64,000 nucleotides of DNA from Streptomyces bathyalis (GCF_015910445.1 NZ_CP048882.1:5825501-5889500); one strand, 5' to 3'. Shown: positions 1 through 9,358, counted from the stretch's first letter. Made by a program: numbers and translations. Notes: generated from the sequence alone by a model not told the origin.

Positions 1-167
1 ACGCCGTCCGCGATCACGCACTCGTCGATCTGCCGGAACCTGGTCTTGCAGCCCGCCACGGAACCCACCACGGTGCGGGCGAGCAGCGGATGCAGGGCCA
101 GCCCGAAGCCACGGCGGTCGAACGTCTCGGCGAGGGCATCGGAGTAGTCGACAGTGATGTGCGGCAT
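1..167 (-). CDS. 5-carboxymethyl-2-hydroxymuconate delta-isomerase family protein (C-terminus beyond the window)
   Basis: The ATG is the complement of 165-167 and the frame stays open to base 1, giving 55 N-terminal codons. The protein opens MPHITVDYSD, the usual start of the CHMI (HpaF) family, in which the exposed Pro2 acts as catalytic base in keto-enol isomerisation during homoprotocatechuate breakdown; Pro2 is present. Further on come FDRRGFGLALHPLL and a CKTRFRQIDECVI stretch that fit actinobacterial members of the family. The remainder lies outside the window, so completeness cannot be judged. Streptomyces members often sit away from any degradation operon, so the physiological substrate is uncertain. 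The family call is good; the role is not. Confidence 0.75.
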   Translation of the reverse strand, partial: MPHITVDYSDALAETFDRRGFGLALHPLLARTVVGSVAGCKTRFRQIDECVIADG

Positions 168-397
168 GGGGGCAGCGTACGGGCTGTGGCGGCGGCCCAC
201 GAGAGAAGCTCGCCGATCAGGCCAGGTGCGGTGACGCCCACGCGAGTCTGCCCTTGCACCCACTCTGACCTGCGGGAACGAGGCGTCGGCGCCCAGGTTC
301 CGCGTCGGCGTCGGCGGCCGTCGGGAGAACAAGGCGCCCCGGCCCGCGTTGCGTGTGCCGCGGGCCGGGACGTGTTCGACGAGCCGGGAGAAGCCTG

Positions 398-2776
398 TCA
401 GCGGGAGCGGGCAGCCGGCGCCGGATCGGAGGACCCGGCAGCGACGGGCTGTGCGTACGCGGGACCAGCGGTGCCGGGCACGGTCTCGGCCTCCACGGGG
501 TCCCCGTGCGAGAGGCCGGGCAGCCCGCGCAGCATGCGCGGCAGGTACCAGTTGCGCTCGCCGAGCAGCATCATCACCGCGGGCAGCAGCACCATCCGTA
601 CGAGTGTCGCGTCGAGCAGCACCGCCACCGCGAGTCCGATGCCCATCTGCTGCATGTCCTGCATCGACAGCGTGCCGAAGACCGCGAAGACCGCCACCAT
701 GATCACCGCGGCGCCGGTCACCGCACCTGCCGTGGCGCGCACCCCTTCCCGGATCGCTTCCCGGGTGGCCGCGCCGCGCTCGTGGGCCTCGCGGATGCGG
801 GAGACCACGAAGACGTGGTAGTCCATCGAGAGGCCGAAGAGCACCACCAGCACGAACAGCGGCATCCACGACTCGATCGCCCCGACCGCCTCCGTGCCGA
901 GCATTTCCGCCCCCCAGCCGTGCTGGAAGACGGCCGTCATGACGCCGTACGCGGCCCCGACGGACAGCAGATTGAGGACCACGGACGCGAGCGCGACGGG
1001 CAGCGAGCGGAAGCTGACCAGCATCAGCAGGAACGTGACGGCCGTGATGAAGACGAGGACCGGCACGATGCCCCGGCCCAGTTGGTCGTTGAAGTCCATC
1101 GAACTCGCCAGCTCGCCGCTCACGTAGGCCTGGCCGCCGCGTGCCACCGGTGTCAGCGTCTGCGGGACGAGCGTGTCGCGCAGCCGTTCGACCGCGGCCT
1201 TCGAGGCGTCGTCGGTGCCGTTGCCCGCCAGGGGGACGTCGATCTCGGCGACGTCCGCGGCGCGGTGCACCGTTGTCTCGACGCCCTTGCCGAAGTGCTT
1301 GTCGGCGCGGGCCCGTTGGGCGAAGTCGGCGAGGGCGGCCCGCACCCGGGGCGAGTCGACGTCCTGCGCCTTCAGTACGACGTGGGCCGGTGCGGGTCCG
1401 CCGGGGAAGGTCTCGTTGATCGCTTCCGAGCTGACCCTCAGCGGTGAGCCGGAGGGCATCTGCTTGTCCAGCGTGAGCTGTTCCGTCTTCATCCCGAGCA
1501 TCGGCGCGGACAGCGCGAGCATCGCCACGGTCGCCAGCACGGCGAACACGCCCGGTGCCGCCAGTACGGGACGCAGCACACCGGCGGAGATCCGGCCGCT
1601 CCCGCCGTGCCCGCCCTTCCGGCGGGCCCGGCCGCGTGCTTCGCCCCGCCGGCGCCACCGGGGCAGCCTGCCCCGCTCGACCCGGTCGCCCAGCCATGAG
1701 AGCAGCGCGGGCAGGATCGTCACCGAGCCGAGCATCGCGATGAGGACGACCAGGATCGTGGCCACGGCGAAGCCCTTGAACATCAGCAGGCCCGACAGGA
1801 ACAGGCCCGCCATCGCCACCATGACGGTCAGCCCCGACACCAGCACGGCACGGCCGCTGGTGGCGGCGGCCACCCGCAGCGCGGTCTGCGCGTCCCGCCC
1901 GGCGGCACGCTCGTCGCGTTCCCGGCGCAGATAGAACAGGCAGTAGTCGATGCCGACCGCGAGGCCCATCAGCAGCATCACCGAACTGGTGGTGTCGAAG
2001 ATGTGCAGCTGGTGGCTCACGACGGCGAGCAGCCCGTTCGCCGCGACGAACGCCGTGACGGCCAGCGCCACCGGCAGCAGCGCGGCGACCAGCGCCCCGA
2101 AGGCCACCAGCAGGATGCCCAGAGCCAGCGGCACCGCCGTCCACTCGGCCTTGGCGAAGTCGTCGCTGAGCATCTCGCCCAGCCACTTGTCGGCGCTTGC
2201 CTCCCCGTACTGGTGGACGGTGACGCCCTCACCCTTGTGGGCCGCGCGCACCTTCTCCACGGCGTCGATGACCGGCTGCACCCGGTCGCCGGAGGTCTCC
2301 GCGTCGCCGTGCATGCGGAACTGCAGCAGACCCGCCCTGCCGTCCTCCGACGGGACCGGGCCGCGCAGGTGCCGGGCCTCGCCCGTGGCTTCCACGGCCC
2401 CGGTGACCTCGCGGGCGACCTGCCGCCAGCCGTCCGGGCTCGAAGCGCTCACCATGATCATCTCGCCGGCCGGCGCCTCGATCCCGGCGTCCTCGAGGAT
2501 GCGCTCGGCGCGGGCGGAGTCGCCCGACATGCCCTCCGACTCGCTGACCTCGGCCACGCCGGTGACGCCGCCGAGGCAGGCCGCGAGCACGACGAAGAGG
2601 AGCCAGCCGAAGACCGCCGTCCTGCGGTGCCGTGTGCTCCAGCCGCCGAGCCGGGCGGCGAGGCCGGGACCGCGAGGTCTCCGGCCGCCCTGCCTGCCCC
2701 GGCCGGGGTATCGATCCCCGTACGGATCGTCGAACGCATCTCCGTGAGGCACTGCCTGCCCCGGTGTATCGCGCAT
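398..2776 (-). CDS. MMPL/RND-family membrane transporter, 792 aa
   Basis: This is a typical actinobacterial MMPL protein: a basic, Gly-rich cytoplasmic N-terminus of about 45 residues, a first membrane helix (FGWLLFVVLAACLGGVTG), a periplasmic loop with ERILEDAGIEAPAGEMI, a first block of helices around residues 205-360 with the GIDYCLFYLRRERDE signature, a basic cytoplasmic loop near residue 375, then a second loop and second helix block containing LFGLSMDYHVFVVSRIREAHERGA. That is the duplicated layout of proton-driven lipid or drug exporters. The ATG at 2774-2776 has a strong GGGGGAG ribosome site just upstream. There is no adjacent lipid-synthesis gene, and the substrate is unknown. It points away from the kinase gene that starts about 290 bases upstream. 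Confidence 0.88.
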   Translation of the reverse strand: MRDTPGQAVPHGDAFDDPYGDRYPGRGRQGGRRPRGPGLAARLGGWSTRHRRTAVFGWLLFVVLAACLGGVTGVAEVSESEGMSGDSARAERILEDAGIEAPAGEMIMVSASSPDGWRQVAREVTGAVEATGEARHLRGPVPSEDGRAGLLQFRMHGDAETSGDRVQPVIDAVEKVRAAHKGEGVTVHQYGEASADKWLGEMLSDDFAKAEWTAVPLALGILLVAFGALVAALLPVALAVTAFVAANGLLAVVSHQLHIFDTTSSVMLLMGLAVGIDYCLFYLRRERDERAAGRDAQTALRVAAATSGRAVLVSGLTVMVAMAGLFLSGLLMFKGFAVATILVVLIAMLGSVTILPALLSWLGDRVERGRLPRWRRRGEARGRARRKGGHGGSGRISAGVLRPVLAAPGVFAVLATVAMLALSAPMLGMKTEQLTLDKQMPSGSPLRVSSEAINETFPGGPAPAHVVLKAQDVDSPRVRAALADFAQRARADKHFGKGVETTVHRAADVAEIDVPLAGNGTDDASKAAVERLRDTLVPQTLTPVARGGQAYVSGELASSMDFNDQLGRGIVPVLVFITAVTFLLMLVSFRSLPVALASVVLNLLSVGAAYGVMTAVFQHGWGAEMLGTEAVGAIESWMPLFVLVVLFGLSMDYHVFVVSRIREAHERGAATREAIREGVRATAGAVTGAAVIMVAVFAVFGTLSMQDMQQMGIGLAVAVLLDATLVRMVLLPAVMMLLGERNWYLPRMLRGLPGLSHGDPVEAETVPGTAGPAYAQPVAAGSSDPAPAARSR

Positions 2777-3065
2777 GGGTGAACTCCCCCTCGTCCTGGT
2801 CCCCCTGAGGAGCTCAGGGGAGGTGTGATCCGGTCGACTCGACGCTAGGAAGCGGCGCCCGGCCTCCCCAGCCGCCGAAGCCCCCTGTTCATGGAGGGGG
2901 AGGTGCCAGTGCGGGGGTGTCGTTGGCTACACCGTCGTACGGGGGCCGGTCCCCCTGCCCGTGAGGCCGGGCGCGGCGCAGACTGGAGCAGTACCCGGCG
3001 CACGGAGCGCCGCGGCACCCCGGTGGGGGAGCGGCTGTGGGGACCAGGCGGAAGGGGCGGCAGCG

Positions 3066-4409
3066 GTGAATCAACGAGCAGCGGCTGAGGGGATCGTCCC
3101 GGGGGCCCCTCCGGCGACGCCGCGGGAACCGGCGCTGCGGGGCCGGGCCCGGGACTCGCTGACGGCGGCGGCACGGGGGCTGGCGCTGTGCATGCTCTCG
3201 CTGGGCGTCTCGCTCGCGCTGTTCATCGCGAGCGTCCTGTCCATCGCCTTCATCGTGCTCGGCGTCGGCCTCTTCACGACGCCGGCGGTGATGCACCTGG
3301 TGCGCATGCACGCCAACCAGAGGCGCCAACTCGCCCGCGACTGGGCGGACATCACCGTCCTGCCGCCCTACCGTCCGCTCCCGCCGGCCGAGGGCGCCGG
3401 CGGCGTCGTCGCGCGCTGCATGCGGCTGCTGCGTGACCCTGCGACATGGCGCGACCTGGGCTGGCTGCTCACGGACGCCGTGTTCGGCTTCGTCACCGCG
3501 CTCTTCCCCGCCGCACTCATCGCGTACGGCATCGAGGGCCTCGTCATCTTCGCGGGAGTCTGGCGGGCCGTGCAGCACGACTACTGGTACGCCTTCATCC
3601 CGGTCGAGGGCTTCGGTACGGCCACCCTGTGCGCGGGCCTCGGCGCCCTGCTGATCGTGCTCGCGACGAGTGTGAACCCGTACTTCATCAAGGGGCACTT
3701 CCTCATCGTCAAAGGCATGATCTCGCCCAGCCGGGGCGCGCAGCTCGAGCAGCGCGTCGAGCGGCTCTACGAGACGCGGCACGACGCCGTCGACTCCTCC
3801 GCCGCCGAACTGCGCCGCATCGAACGCGACTTGCACGACGGCGCGCAGGCACGCCTGGTCGCCATGGGCATGAGCCTCGGCGCGATCGAAGCACTCATCG
3901 AGACGGACCCGGCACAGGCGAAGAAGCTCCTCGCGCAGGCACGTGAGAACTCCGCGGAGGCGCTGACCGAACTGCGCGACCTCGTACGCGGAATCCACCC
4001 GCCGGTCCTCGCCGAACGGGGCCTCGGCGACGCCGCGCGAGCACTGGCCCTGCGCATGCAGATCCCCGTGGAGGCGGACGTCGAACTGGAGGGACGCTTC
4101 GCCGAACCGGTCGAGTCCGCCGCGTACTTCGCGATCAGCGAGGTCCTCACCAACGCCGCCAAGCACGCACAGGCCGAACGCGTGTGGCTGGACATCCACT
4201 TCAGCGAGGCGGTCGACACGGGGGAGGGCATGCTGCGCATCGCCGTCACCGACGACGGGCGCGGCGGCGCCGACCCGCGGAAGGGTTCCGGAATGGCGGG
4301 AATCGAGCGGCGGCTGGGCCAGTTCGACGGGATCCTCGCGGTCAGCAGCCCGCCCGGCGGCCCGACGATGGTCACGATGGAGATCCCCTGCGAGATGATC
4401 GGCCGGTGA
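3066..4409 (+). CDS. Two-component sensor histidine kinase (HisKA_3 type), 447 aa
   Basis: The N-terminal half carries paired hydrophobic segments (GLALCMLSLGVSLALFIASVLS; LGWLLTDAVFGFVTALFPAALIAYG; FGTATLCAGLGALLIVLATS) like the putative sensor domain common in Streptomyces kinases. It is followed by a HisKA_3 dimerisation and phosphoacceptor box RIERDLHDGAQARLVAMGMSLG, with the His in ERDLHDG, and an HATPase domain with EVLTNAAKHAQA (N box), DDGRGGAD and GSGMAGIERR (G boxes). GTG at 3066 was chosen because it follows a GGAAGGGG site and gives a normal N-terminus; an in-frame ATG at 2961 would add 35 low-complexity residues. No response-regulator gene is adjacent: the next gene is a GNAT protein overlapping the stop codon. 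The partner regulator is therefore elsewhere, and the signal is unknown. Confidence 0.86.
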   Translation: MNQRAAAEGIVPGAPPATPREPALRGRARDSLTAAARGLALCMLSLGVSLALFIASVLSIAFIVLGVGLFTTPAVMHLVRMHANQRRQLARDWADITVLPPYRPLPPAEGAGGVVARCMRLLRDPATWRDLGWLLTDAVFGFVTALFPAALIAYGIEGLVIFAGVWRAVQHDYWYAFIPVEGFGTATLCAGLGALLIVLATSVNPYFIKGHFLIVKGMISPSRGAQLEQRVERLYETRHDAVDSSAAELRRIERDLHDGAQARLVAMGMSLGAIEALIETDPAQAKKLLAQARENSAEALTELRDLVRGIHPPVLAERGLGDAARALALRMQIPVEADVELEGRFAEPVESAAYFAISEVLTNAAKHAQAERVWLDIHFSEAVDTGEGMLRIAVTDDGRGGADPRKGSGMAGIERRLGQFDGILAVSSPPGGPTMVTMEIPCEMIGR

Positions 4410-4816
4410 CGGTGCGGCCTGCCGTACCGCCGGTGCGGCTCCGGGTGCGGGCGCCGCTGTGCGACGCCGAACTCAACGCGCTCTTCACCGCGTCCTGGCC
4501 GGCGCACGAACACACCGACTTCGGCGCCCGGATGGAGCGCAGCCTGCTGTGGGTCGCCGCCTTCCGTGACGACGAACTCGTCGGCTACGTCAACGTCGTC
4601 GGCGACGGCGGCGTCCATGCCTTCGTGCTCGACACGACCGTGCACCCGTGCGTGCGGAGGCAGGGAGTGGGGGTGCGGCTCGTACGGCGAGCGGCCGACG
4701 AGGCGCGCCTGGCCGGAGCGCGGTGGCTGCACGTCGACCACGAGCAGCACCTGACGGGGTTCTACACCCGGTGCGGATTCGGCCCGACGGCGGCCGGGCT
4801 GCGGTGGCTGGGCTGA
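4406..4816 (+). CDS. GNAT-family N-acetyltransferase, 136 aa
   Basis: This is a small acetyltransferase fold: the region VGYVNVVGDGGVHAFVLDTTVHPCVRRQGVGVRLVRRAADEAR contains the acetyl-CoA pyrophosphate loop R-x-x-G-V/I-G (RRQGVGVRL), followed by a beta strand WLHVDHEQHLTGFYTRCGF and the usual terminal bulge motif FYTRCGFG. The GTG start at 4406 overlaps the TGA of the sensor kinase (GTGA), so the two are translationally coupled. Coupling of an acetyltransferase to a kinase is unusual and could mean acetylation acts in the same response, but that is inference. The substrate cannot be read from the sequence. An ATG-started alternative in this frame would intrude into the kinase gene and is not supported. 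Confidence 0.78.
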   Translation: MTVRPAVPPVRLRVRAPLCDAELNALFTASWPAHEHTDFGARMERSLLWVAAFRDDELVGYVNVVGDGGVHAFVLDTTVHPCVRRQGVGVRLVRRAADEARLAGARWLHVDHEQHLTGFYTRCGFGPTAAGLRWLG

Positions 4817-4925
4817 AGGGGCGGGAATGAGCCGGGTCTGCACCGGCCGGAGGCGACCGGTGCAGGGGGCAGCGGGACTGTGCGAGCGGGGAGCCGTTGT
4901 CAGCGGTGCGCCATAGATTGAGCGC

Positions 4926-5447
4926 ATGACCTGGACCACTCCCGAAGTGCAGCGTCCCGAGCGCGTGTACGCAGGCGATGAGAGAACGGTGCTGGAGTCC
5001 GCGCTGGAATACGCCCGCGCGACGTTCCTGTACAAGTGCGGAGGCCTGACCGGCGAGCAGCTCACGCTGCGGCCCGTCGGCCGCTCCACGCTGTCCCTGC
5101 TGGGCCTGGCCCGGCATCTTGCCGGCTGCGAACGCTGGTGGTTCCGCAACCACCTCGCCGGTGAGACCGGTCTGCCATGGGTCTTCTTCACGGAGGACAA
5201 CATGGAGGGGGACTTCGAGGACGGCACCCCCGAGAGCGCCCCCGGCGACTTCGAGATCTACCACCAGGAGGTCGCGGCGGCCCGCGCGGCCGCCGCCGAA
5301 CGCTCTCTCGACGACTCCTTCCGCCGCCCGAAGGGCCATCTCATGGATCTGCGCGGCCTGTTGATCTACATGACGGAGGAGTACGCCCGGCACAACGGCC
5401 ACGCCGACCTCCTCCGGGAGCACATCGACGGCCGCACCGGAGACTGA
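4926..5447 (+). CDS. DinB-superfamily protein of the DUF664 type, 173 aa
   Basis: Members of this four-helix family are metal-dependent enzymes or thiol transferases, many using mycothiol in actinobacteria. The sequence has the usual pattern: an N-terminal helix (ERTVLESALEYARATFLYKCGGLTGEQL), the metal-ligand region LSLLGLARHLAGCERWWFRNHLAG with one His, and a C-terminal helix LLIYMTEEYARHNGHADLLREHIDG with HNGHADLLRE, which supplies the other two histidines. The length is typical. It stands alone between the GNAT gene and a convergent regulator gene; the two 3' ends share a hairpin. The reaction is unknown; a detoxification or thiol-transfer role is plausible from the family. Confidence 0.84.
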   Translation: MTWTTPEVQRPERVYAGDERTVLESALEYARATFLYKCGGLTGEQLTLRPVGRSTLSLLGLARHLAGCERWWFRNHLAGETGLPWVFFTEDNMEGDFEDGTPESAPGDFEIYHQEVAAARAAAAERSLDDSFRRPKGHLMDLRGLLIYMTEEYARHNGHADLLREHIDGRTGD

Positions 5448-5471
5448 GCGCGGCGGACGGGCGGCCGCGTC

Positions 5472-5510
5472 CGGCAGCCGCCCCTGCCCGTATCCGCGCT
5501 GCGGCTGCCG
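5472..5510. terminator. Stem-loop between convergent genes
   Basis: The arms CGGCAGCCGC (5472-5481) and GCGGCTGCCG (5501-5510) are perfect 10-bp complements with a 19-base loop, in the gap between the stop of the DinB-type gene and the stop of the convergent regulator gene. The placement suggests a bidirectional terminator. There is no U-tract, as is common in Streptomyces. Confidence 0.55.
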
Positions 5511-5535
5511 TGAGGCAACGGCCTTGCGGAGCCGC

Positions 5536-7242
5536 TCAGTTCAGCGCTGCCACGCGCTCGCGGTAGCCCCGCACCGGCGCCGCGTCCCGGTAGGGCTCCA
5601 GCCGCCGCTCGAAGTCGCGTACGTACTCGTGTGCGCGCACCGACCGCATCTCCGCCGCCTGCTGCGCCGCCTCCGCGGCCAGCACGCACGCCTGCTCGAC
5701 CTCACCGAGCCCCAGCCGCGCCGTCGCCAGCACCACCCGGCAGAACAGACGGCTGCGTGCGAAGCCCGTGCCGCGCAGCTGGAGCGAGCGCTCCGCGTGC
5801 TGCGCCGCCGCCCGGTACTGCTGAAGGTCACGGTGGCAGTGCCCGCTCTCGTCGGCCAGTTGCGCCTCGTCGAAGAGGCGCGCCCACGGCGGCACCTCCT
5901 CGCCCGACTTCGCCGCCTCAAGGGCCCGTTCGGCCCGCGACAGCGAGGACGTGCAGGCACGCACCTCGCCCAGCACACCGTGCCCTCGGGCCTCCGCCGC
6001 GTGCAGCAGCGCCTGCACCAGCGGCGGGGCGGCGCTTCCCACGCCCTGCTGCGCCACCCTTGCCAGCTGCACAGCCTCGCGGCCGTGCCCCAGATACACC
6101 GCCTGCCTGCTCATCGTCACCAGCACATAGCTGCCGTAGGCACGGTCGCCCGCAGCCTGCGCAAGGCGCAGCGCCTGCACGAAGTACCGCTGCGCCAGCC
6201 CGTGCGCCGCGATGTCGTACGACGTCCAGCCCGCGAGCCGCGTCAGGTCGGCGGCGGCCCCGAAGAGCCGCCGCCCCAACTGCTCCCCGTACACGCCGCG
6301 GAGCATCGGCTCCGCCTCGTGCTCCAGGTACCGCACCAGGGCCTGACGGGCGTGGCCGCCGCCGTAAGCGTGGTCGAGGGCGCGGAAGAGTTCGCCGACG
6401 GAGCGCAGGGCGTTGACGTCGCCCGCGGAGACGCGCTGGCCCGGGCCGCGCTCCGTGCGGTCGGGCCGCTCGGCCCGGATCGCACCGGCGACGCCGACCG
6501 CTCCCCGCGCCAGCGTCCCCGCCGCGGCGGCACCCGCGGCCGTGCGGGCCCCGGCAGGCACGGCCGCGGTCCCACGCGCCTGCGAGGGCACCCGAGCACC
6601 GCCCGCGCCCTGCCGTGCCGCCACTCCCGGGGCATGCGGGCGGCCGAGCAGGCCCCCGGCCCCGTCCGCTCCCGGCCCGGCGTCCGGGTCGACGCCCCGG
6701 GCAACCCGCTCGTCGGGACGCCCGATCAGCCAGTCACGGCTGGGAACGACGAGCCCCGCCGGGGTGAAGGCGATCTTGCGCAGCTCCGCGTGGCTTCCCG
6801 AGTCCTTGCGCCACAGCCCGCTGACGATGTCCACGGCTTCGGACGGCGTCGCGGCGAACTCCAGCCCCGCGTAGACGGGCGCGCAGGCGTCCAGGCCGAG
6901 GTCCTGTGCGCTCAGCCGCCTGCCGAGCCGGCGTGTGAAGACCTCCGCGATCAGCGCGGGCGTCGTGCCGCGTGGCTGCTGGCCGCGCAGCCACCGCGTC
7001 ACCGAAGTCTTGTCGTAGCGCAGATCGAGCCCGTGCTCCAGGCCCAACTGGTCCACGCGCCGGGCCAGTCCGGCGTTGGAGAAGCCGGCCTCCGCGATGA
7101 GCGCGGCGAGCTGGCGGTTGGGGACGCGCTGCGCCGAGGACTGCCCGGGCGACGACGAAGGAGACGGTGACGAAGGGGAGGACGCGGCGGAGGAAGAGGG
7201 GGAGGACTCGGCCGAGGAGTCCCCGGAACGTTCGATGGTCAT
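5536..7242 (-). CDS. NsdA-like transcriptional regulator with TPR-type region, about 568 aa
   Basis: The ATG at 7240-7242 follows an AGGAG site; longer in-frame starts upstream would add 80 low-complexity residues and are less likely. The protein begins with about 35 Ser/Pro-rich residues, then a helix-turn-helix-like block (NRQLAALIAEAGFSNAGLARRV ... DKTSVTRWLRGQQPRG) that resembles the start of NsdA-type regulators. NsdA is known in S. coelicolor as a negative regulator of differentiation and antibiotic production. The C-terminal half is helical with repeated Ala/Leu-rich pairs (YGSYVLVTMSRQAVYLGHGREAVQLARVAQQ; AQHAERSLQLRG), consistent with TPR repeats. A 90-residue Ala/Gly/Pro-rich linker separates the halves. 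It lies directly upstream of, and divergent from, lipB. Function by analogy: developmental or metabolic regulation. Confidence 0.72.
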   Translation of the reverse strand: MTIERSGDSSAESSPSSSAASSPSSPSPSSSPGQSSAQRVPNRQLAALIAEAGFSNAGLARRVDQLGLEHGLDLRYDKTSVTRWLRGQQPRGTTPALIAEVFTRRLGRRLSAQDLGLDACAPVYAGLEFAATPSEAVDIVSGLWRKDSGSHAELRKIAFTPAGLVVPSRDWLIGRPDERVARGVDPDAGPGADGAGGLLGRPHAPGVAARQGAGGARVPSQARGTAAVPAGARTAAGAAAAGTLARGAVGVAGAIRAERPDRTERGPGQRVSAGDVNALRSVGELFRALDHAYGGGHARQALVRYLEHEAEPMLRGVYGEQLGRRLFGAAADLTRLAGWTSYDIAAHGLAQRYFVQALRLAQAAGDRAYGSYVLVTMSRQAVYLGHGREAVQLARVAQQGVGSAAPPLVQALLHAAEARGHGVLGEVRACTSSLSRAERALEAAKSGEEVPPWARLFDEAQLADESGHCHRDLQQYRAAAQHAERSLQLRGTGFARSRLFCRVVLATARLGLGEVEQACVLAAEAAQQAAEMRSVRAHEYVRDFERRLEPYRDAAPVRGYRERVAALN

Positions 7243-7492
7243 CAGCTTTACGGGCTCCTGAGCTACGGCTTGCTGCAGGCGCCGTGGCACCCTGCGGAAC
7301 GGCGCGAACTTAGCCGCCCCACCGGGGCTGCTCGCACCCTTCGCTGTCCTTTTCATCCATACGTGTGAGGAGGTGCCCGGCTGCCGGAGAGGGCCGCCGC
7401 GGCCGTACAGTTTTCTGCGGGGCCGGGCTCCACGGCCCGCCCCGGCCGGAGCCGGCCGATCCGGCACGGGCCGGTACGACATTGGAGGAGCC

Positions 7493-8278
7493 GTGAGCGA
7501 GCTGCGCTTTGTCCGTCTGGGGTTCGGCGCCGAAGCCGTGGACTACGAAGAGGCATGGCAGGAGCAGCGCCGAGTGCACGCGGCGCGTCTCGCGGACGAG
7601 ATCCCCGACACCTGCCTGCTCCTGGAGCACACCCCGGTCTTCACTGCGGGCCGCCGCACGGATCCCAGCGAGCGCCCCGTCGACGGCACCCCCGTCGTCG
7701 ACGTCGACCGCGGCGGGAAGATCACCTGGCACGGCCCGGGGCAGCTCGTCGGCTACCCCATCCTGAAGCTGCCCCGACCGGTCGACGTGATCGCGCACGT
7801 GCGCCGGCTGGAAGAGGCCATGATCCGCACCTGCGCCGACTTCGGTCTGGAGACCACACGGATCGAGGGGCGCAGCGGTGCGTGGGTGCTGGGGGACACG
7901 GTGGGCCGCCCGGGGAAGGATCTCGGCGGTCTCTCCCTCGACTTCGACGCGCAGACCGAGGACGACGAGTACGACCCGCGGCTGCGCGGCCCCGAGTACG
8001 CGCCCTCCAACGCGGGCCAGCGAGGCGAGGACCGCAAGATCGGCGCGATCGGCGTCCGCGTCGCGAAGGGCGTGACCATGCACGGCTTCGCGCTCAACTG
8101 CGACCCGGACAACACCTGGTTCGACCGCATCGTCCCCTGCGGCATCCGCGACGCGGGCGTGACGTCGCTCTCGAACGAACTCGGTCACGACGTTCCGGTG
8201 ACCGACGTGCTGCCCGTCATGGAGAAGCATCTGAGCGAGGTCCTGGAGTCGTCGGAGCCGCTGCCCCGCGCCGTGTGA
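7493..8278 (+). CDS. lipB: Octanoyl-[acyl-carrier-protein]:protein N-octanoyltransferase LipB
   Basis: LipB moves octanoate from octanoyl-ACP to lipoyl domains, the first step of endogenous lipoate synthesis in the cytoplasm. The protein (261 aa) has the family landmarks in order: LLLEHTPVFTAGRRT, the GKITWHGPGQLVGYPIL box, KIGAIGVRVAKGVTMHGFALNC with the catalytic lysine in the first GxRVxxxxTxHG segment, and the catalytic cysteine in IVPCGIRDAGVTSL. GTG 7493 gives the standard actinobacterial start VSELRFVRLGFG; the GGAGG site is only 4 bases away, short but usable. lipA follows after a 141-base gap, a common pairing, so the two supply lipoyl groups to the 2-oxoacid dehydrogenases and the glycine cleavage system. 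Confidence 0.96.
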   Translation: MSELRFVRLGFGAEAVDYEEAWQEQRRVHAARLADEIPDTCLLLEHTPVFTAGRRTDPSERPVDGTPVVDVDRGGKITWHGPGQLVGYPILKLPRPVDVIAHVRRLEEAMIRTCADFGLETTRIEGRSGAWVLGDTVGRPGKDLGGLSLDFDAQTEDDEYDPRLRGPEYAPSNAGQRGEDRKIGAIGVRVAKGVTMHGFALNCDPDNTWFDRIVPCGIRDAGVTSLSNELGHDVPVTDVLPVMEKHLSEVLESSEPLPRAV

Positions 8279-8419
8279 GCCTGCCGCACCGGCTCTGCCT
8301 GCTGCGACGCTGCTGTGACCGCGGCCTGCGTCTGTGAGGCCACCGGCGGTGGGAGACACCGGAGCGATGGGCGTACCCTGAAGTTCGCCGAGGAATCGAA
8401 AGTACGTAGGGAGCCGGAC

Positions 8420-9358
8420 GTGTCCGCTGTCGCACCCGACGGTCGCAAAATGCTCCGCCTTGAAGTCCGCAACAGCCAGACCCCCATCGAGCGCAAGCCC
8501 GAGTGGATCAAGACCCGGGCGAAGATGGGGCCCGAGTACAACGCTCTGCAGGACCTGGTGAAGCGCGAGGGTCTGCACACGGTGTGCCAGGAGGCCGGCT
8601 GCCCCAACATCTTCGAATGCTGGGAGGACCGGGAGGCCACCTTCCTCATCGGCGGCGAACAGTGCACCCGCCGCTGCGACTTCTGCCAGATCGACACGGG
8701 CAGGCCGGCCGAGCTCGACCGGGACGAGCCGCGCCGCGTCGCGGAGTCCGTCCAGCAGATGGAGCTGCGCTACGCGACGATCACCGGCGTCGCCCGCGAC
8801 GACCTCGACGACGGCGGTGCCTGGCTCTACGCCGAAACGGTGCGCCAGATCCACGAGTTGATGCCCGACACCGGGGTCGAGCTGCTCATCCCCGACTTCA
8901 ACGCCGTACCGGAGCAGCTCGCGGAGGTCTTCTCCTCGCGTCCCGAGGTCCTCGCCCACAACGTCGAGACGGTGCCCCGCATCTTCAAGCGCATCCGCCC
9001 CGCCTTCCGCTACGAGCGCTCCCTCGAGGTGATCACCCGCGCCCGCGAGGACGGACTGGTCACCAAGTCCAACCTCATCCTCGGCATGGGCGAGACGCGC
9101 GAGGAGGTCAGCGAGGCACTGCGCGACCTGCACGGGGCCGGCTGCGAACTCATCACGATCACCCAGTACTTGAGGCCATCCGCACGCCATCACCCCGTCG
9201 AGCGCTGGGTGAAGCCCCAGGAGTTCGTCGAACTCCAGGAGGAGGCCGAGGAGATCGGCTTCGCGGGCGTCATGTCCGGCCCGCTGGTGCGCTCTTCGTA
9301 CCGCGCGGGACGTCTGTACAAGCAGGCGGTGGAGGCACGCGACGCCCGGGCGGCGTGA
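8420..9358 (+). CDS. lipA: Lipoyl synthase LipA
   Basis: LipA is the radical-SAM enzyme that inserts two sulfurs into protein-bound octanoyl groups. Both iron-sulfur motifs are visible: the auxiliary cluster C-x4-C-x5-C as CQEAGCPNIFEC, and the radical-SAM cluster C-x3-C-x2-C as CTRRCDFC. The terminal RSSY motif (VRSSYRAG) is also present. Length is 312 aa, normal for the family. GTG 8420 sits after an AGGGAG site with 6-base spacing and yields VSAVAPDGRKMLRLEVRNSQTPIE, the usual start; the in-frame ATG further upstream is unsupported. It acts after LipB, encoded immediately upstream. Confidence 0.97.
   Translation: MSAVAPDGRKMLRLEVRNSQTPIERKPEWIKTRAKMGPEYNALQDLVKREGLHTVCQEAGCPNIFECWEDREATFLIGGEQCTRRCDFCQIDTGRPAELDRDEPRRVAESVQQMELRYATITGVARDDLDDGGAWLYAETVRQIHELMPDTGVELLIPDFNAVPEQLAEVFSSRPEVLAHNVETVPRIFKRIRPAFRYERSLEVITRAREDGLVTKSNLILGMGETREEVSEALRDLHGAGCELITITQYLRPSARHHPVERWVKPQEFVELQEEAEEIGFAGVMSGPLVRSSYRAGRLYKQAVEARDARAA

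Noticed and set aside
353..1447. A 364-codon plus-strand frame opposite the MMPL gene
   Set aside because: His/Arg/Asp-rich translation typical of antisense to GC-rich coding sequence; the MMPL gene has clear helices and motifs.
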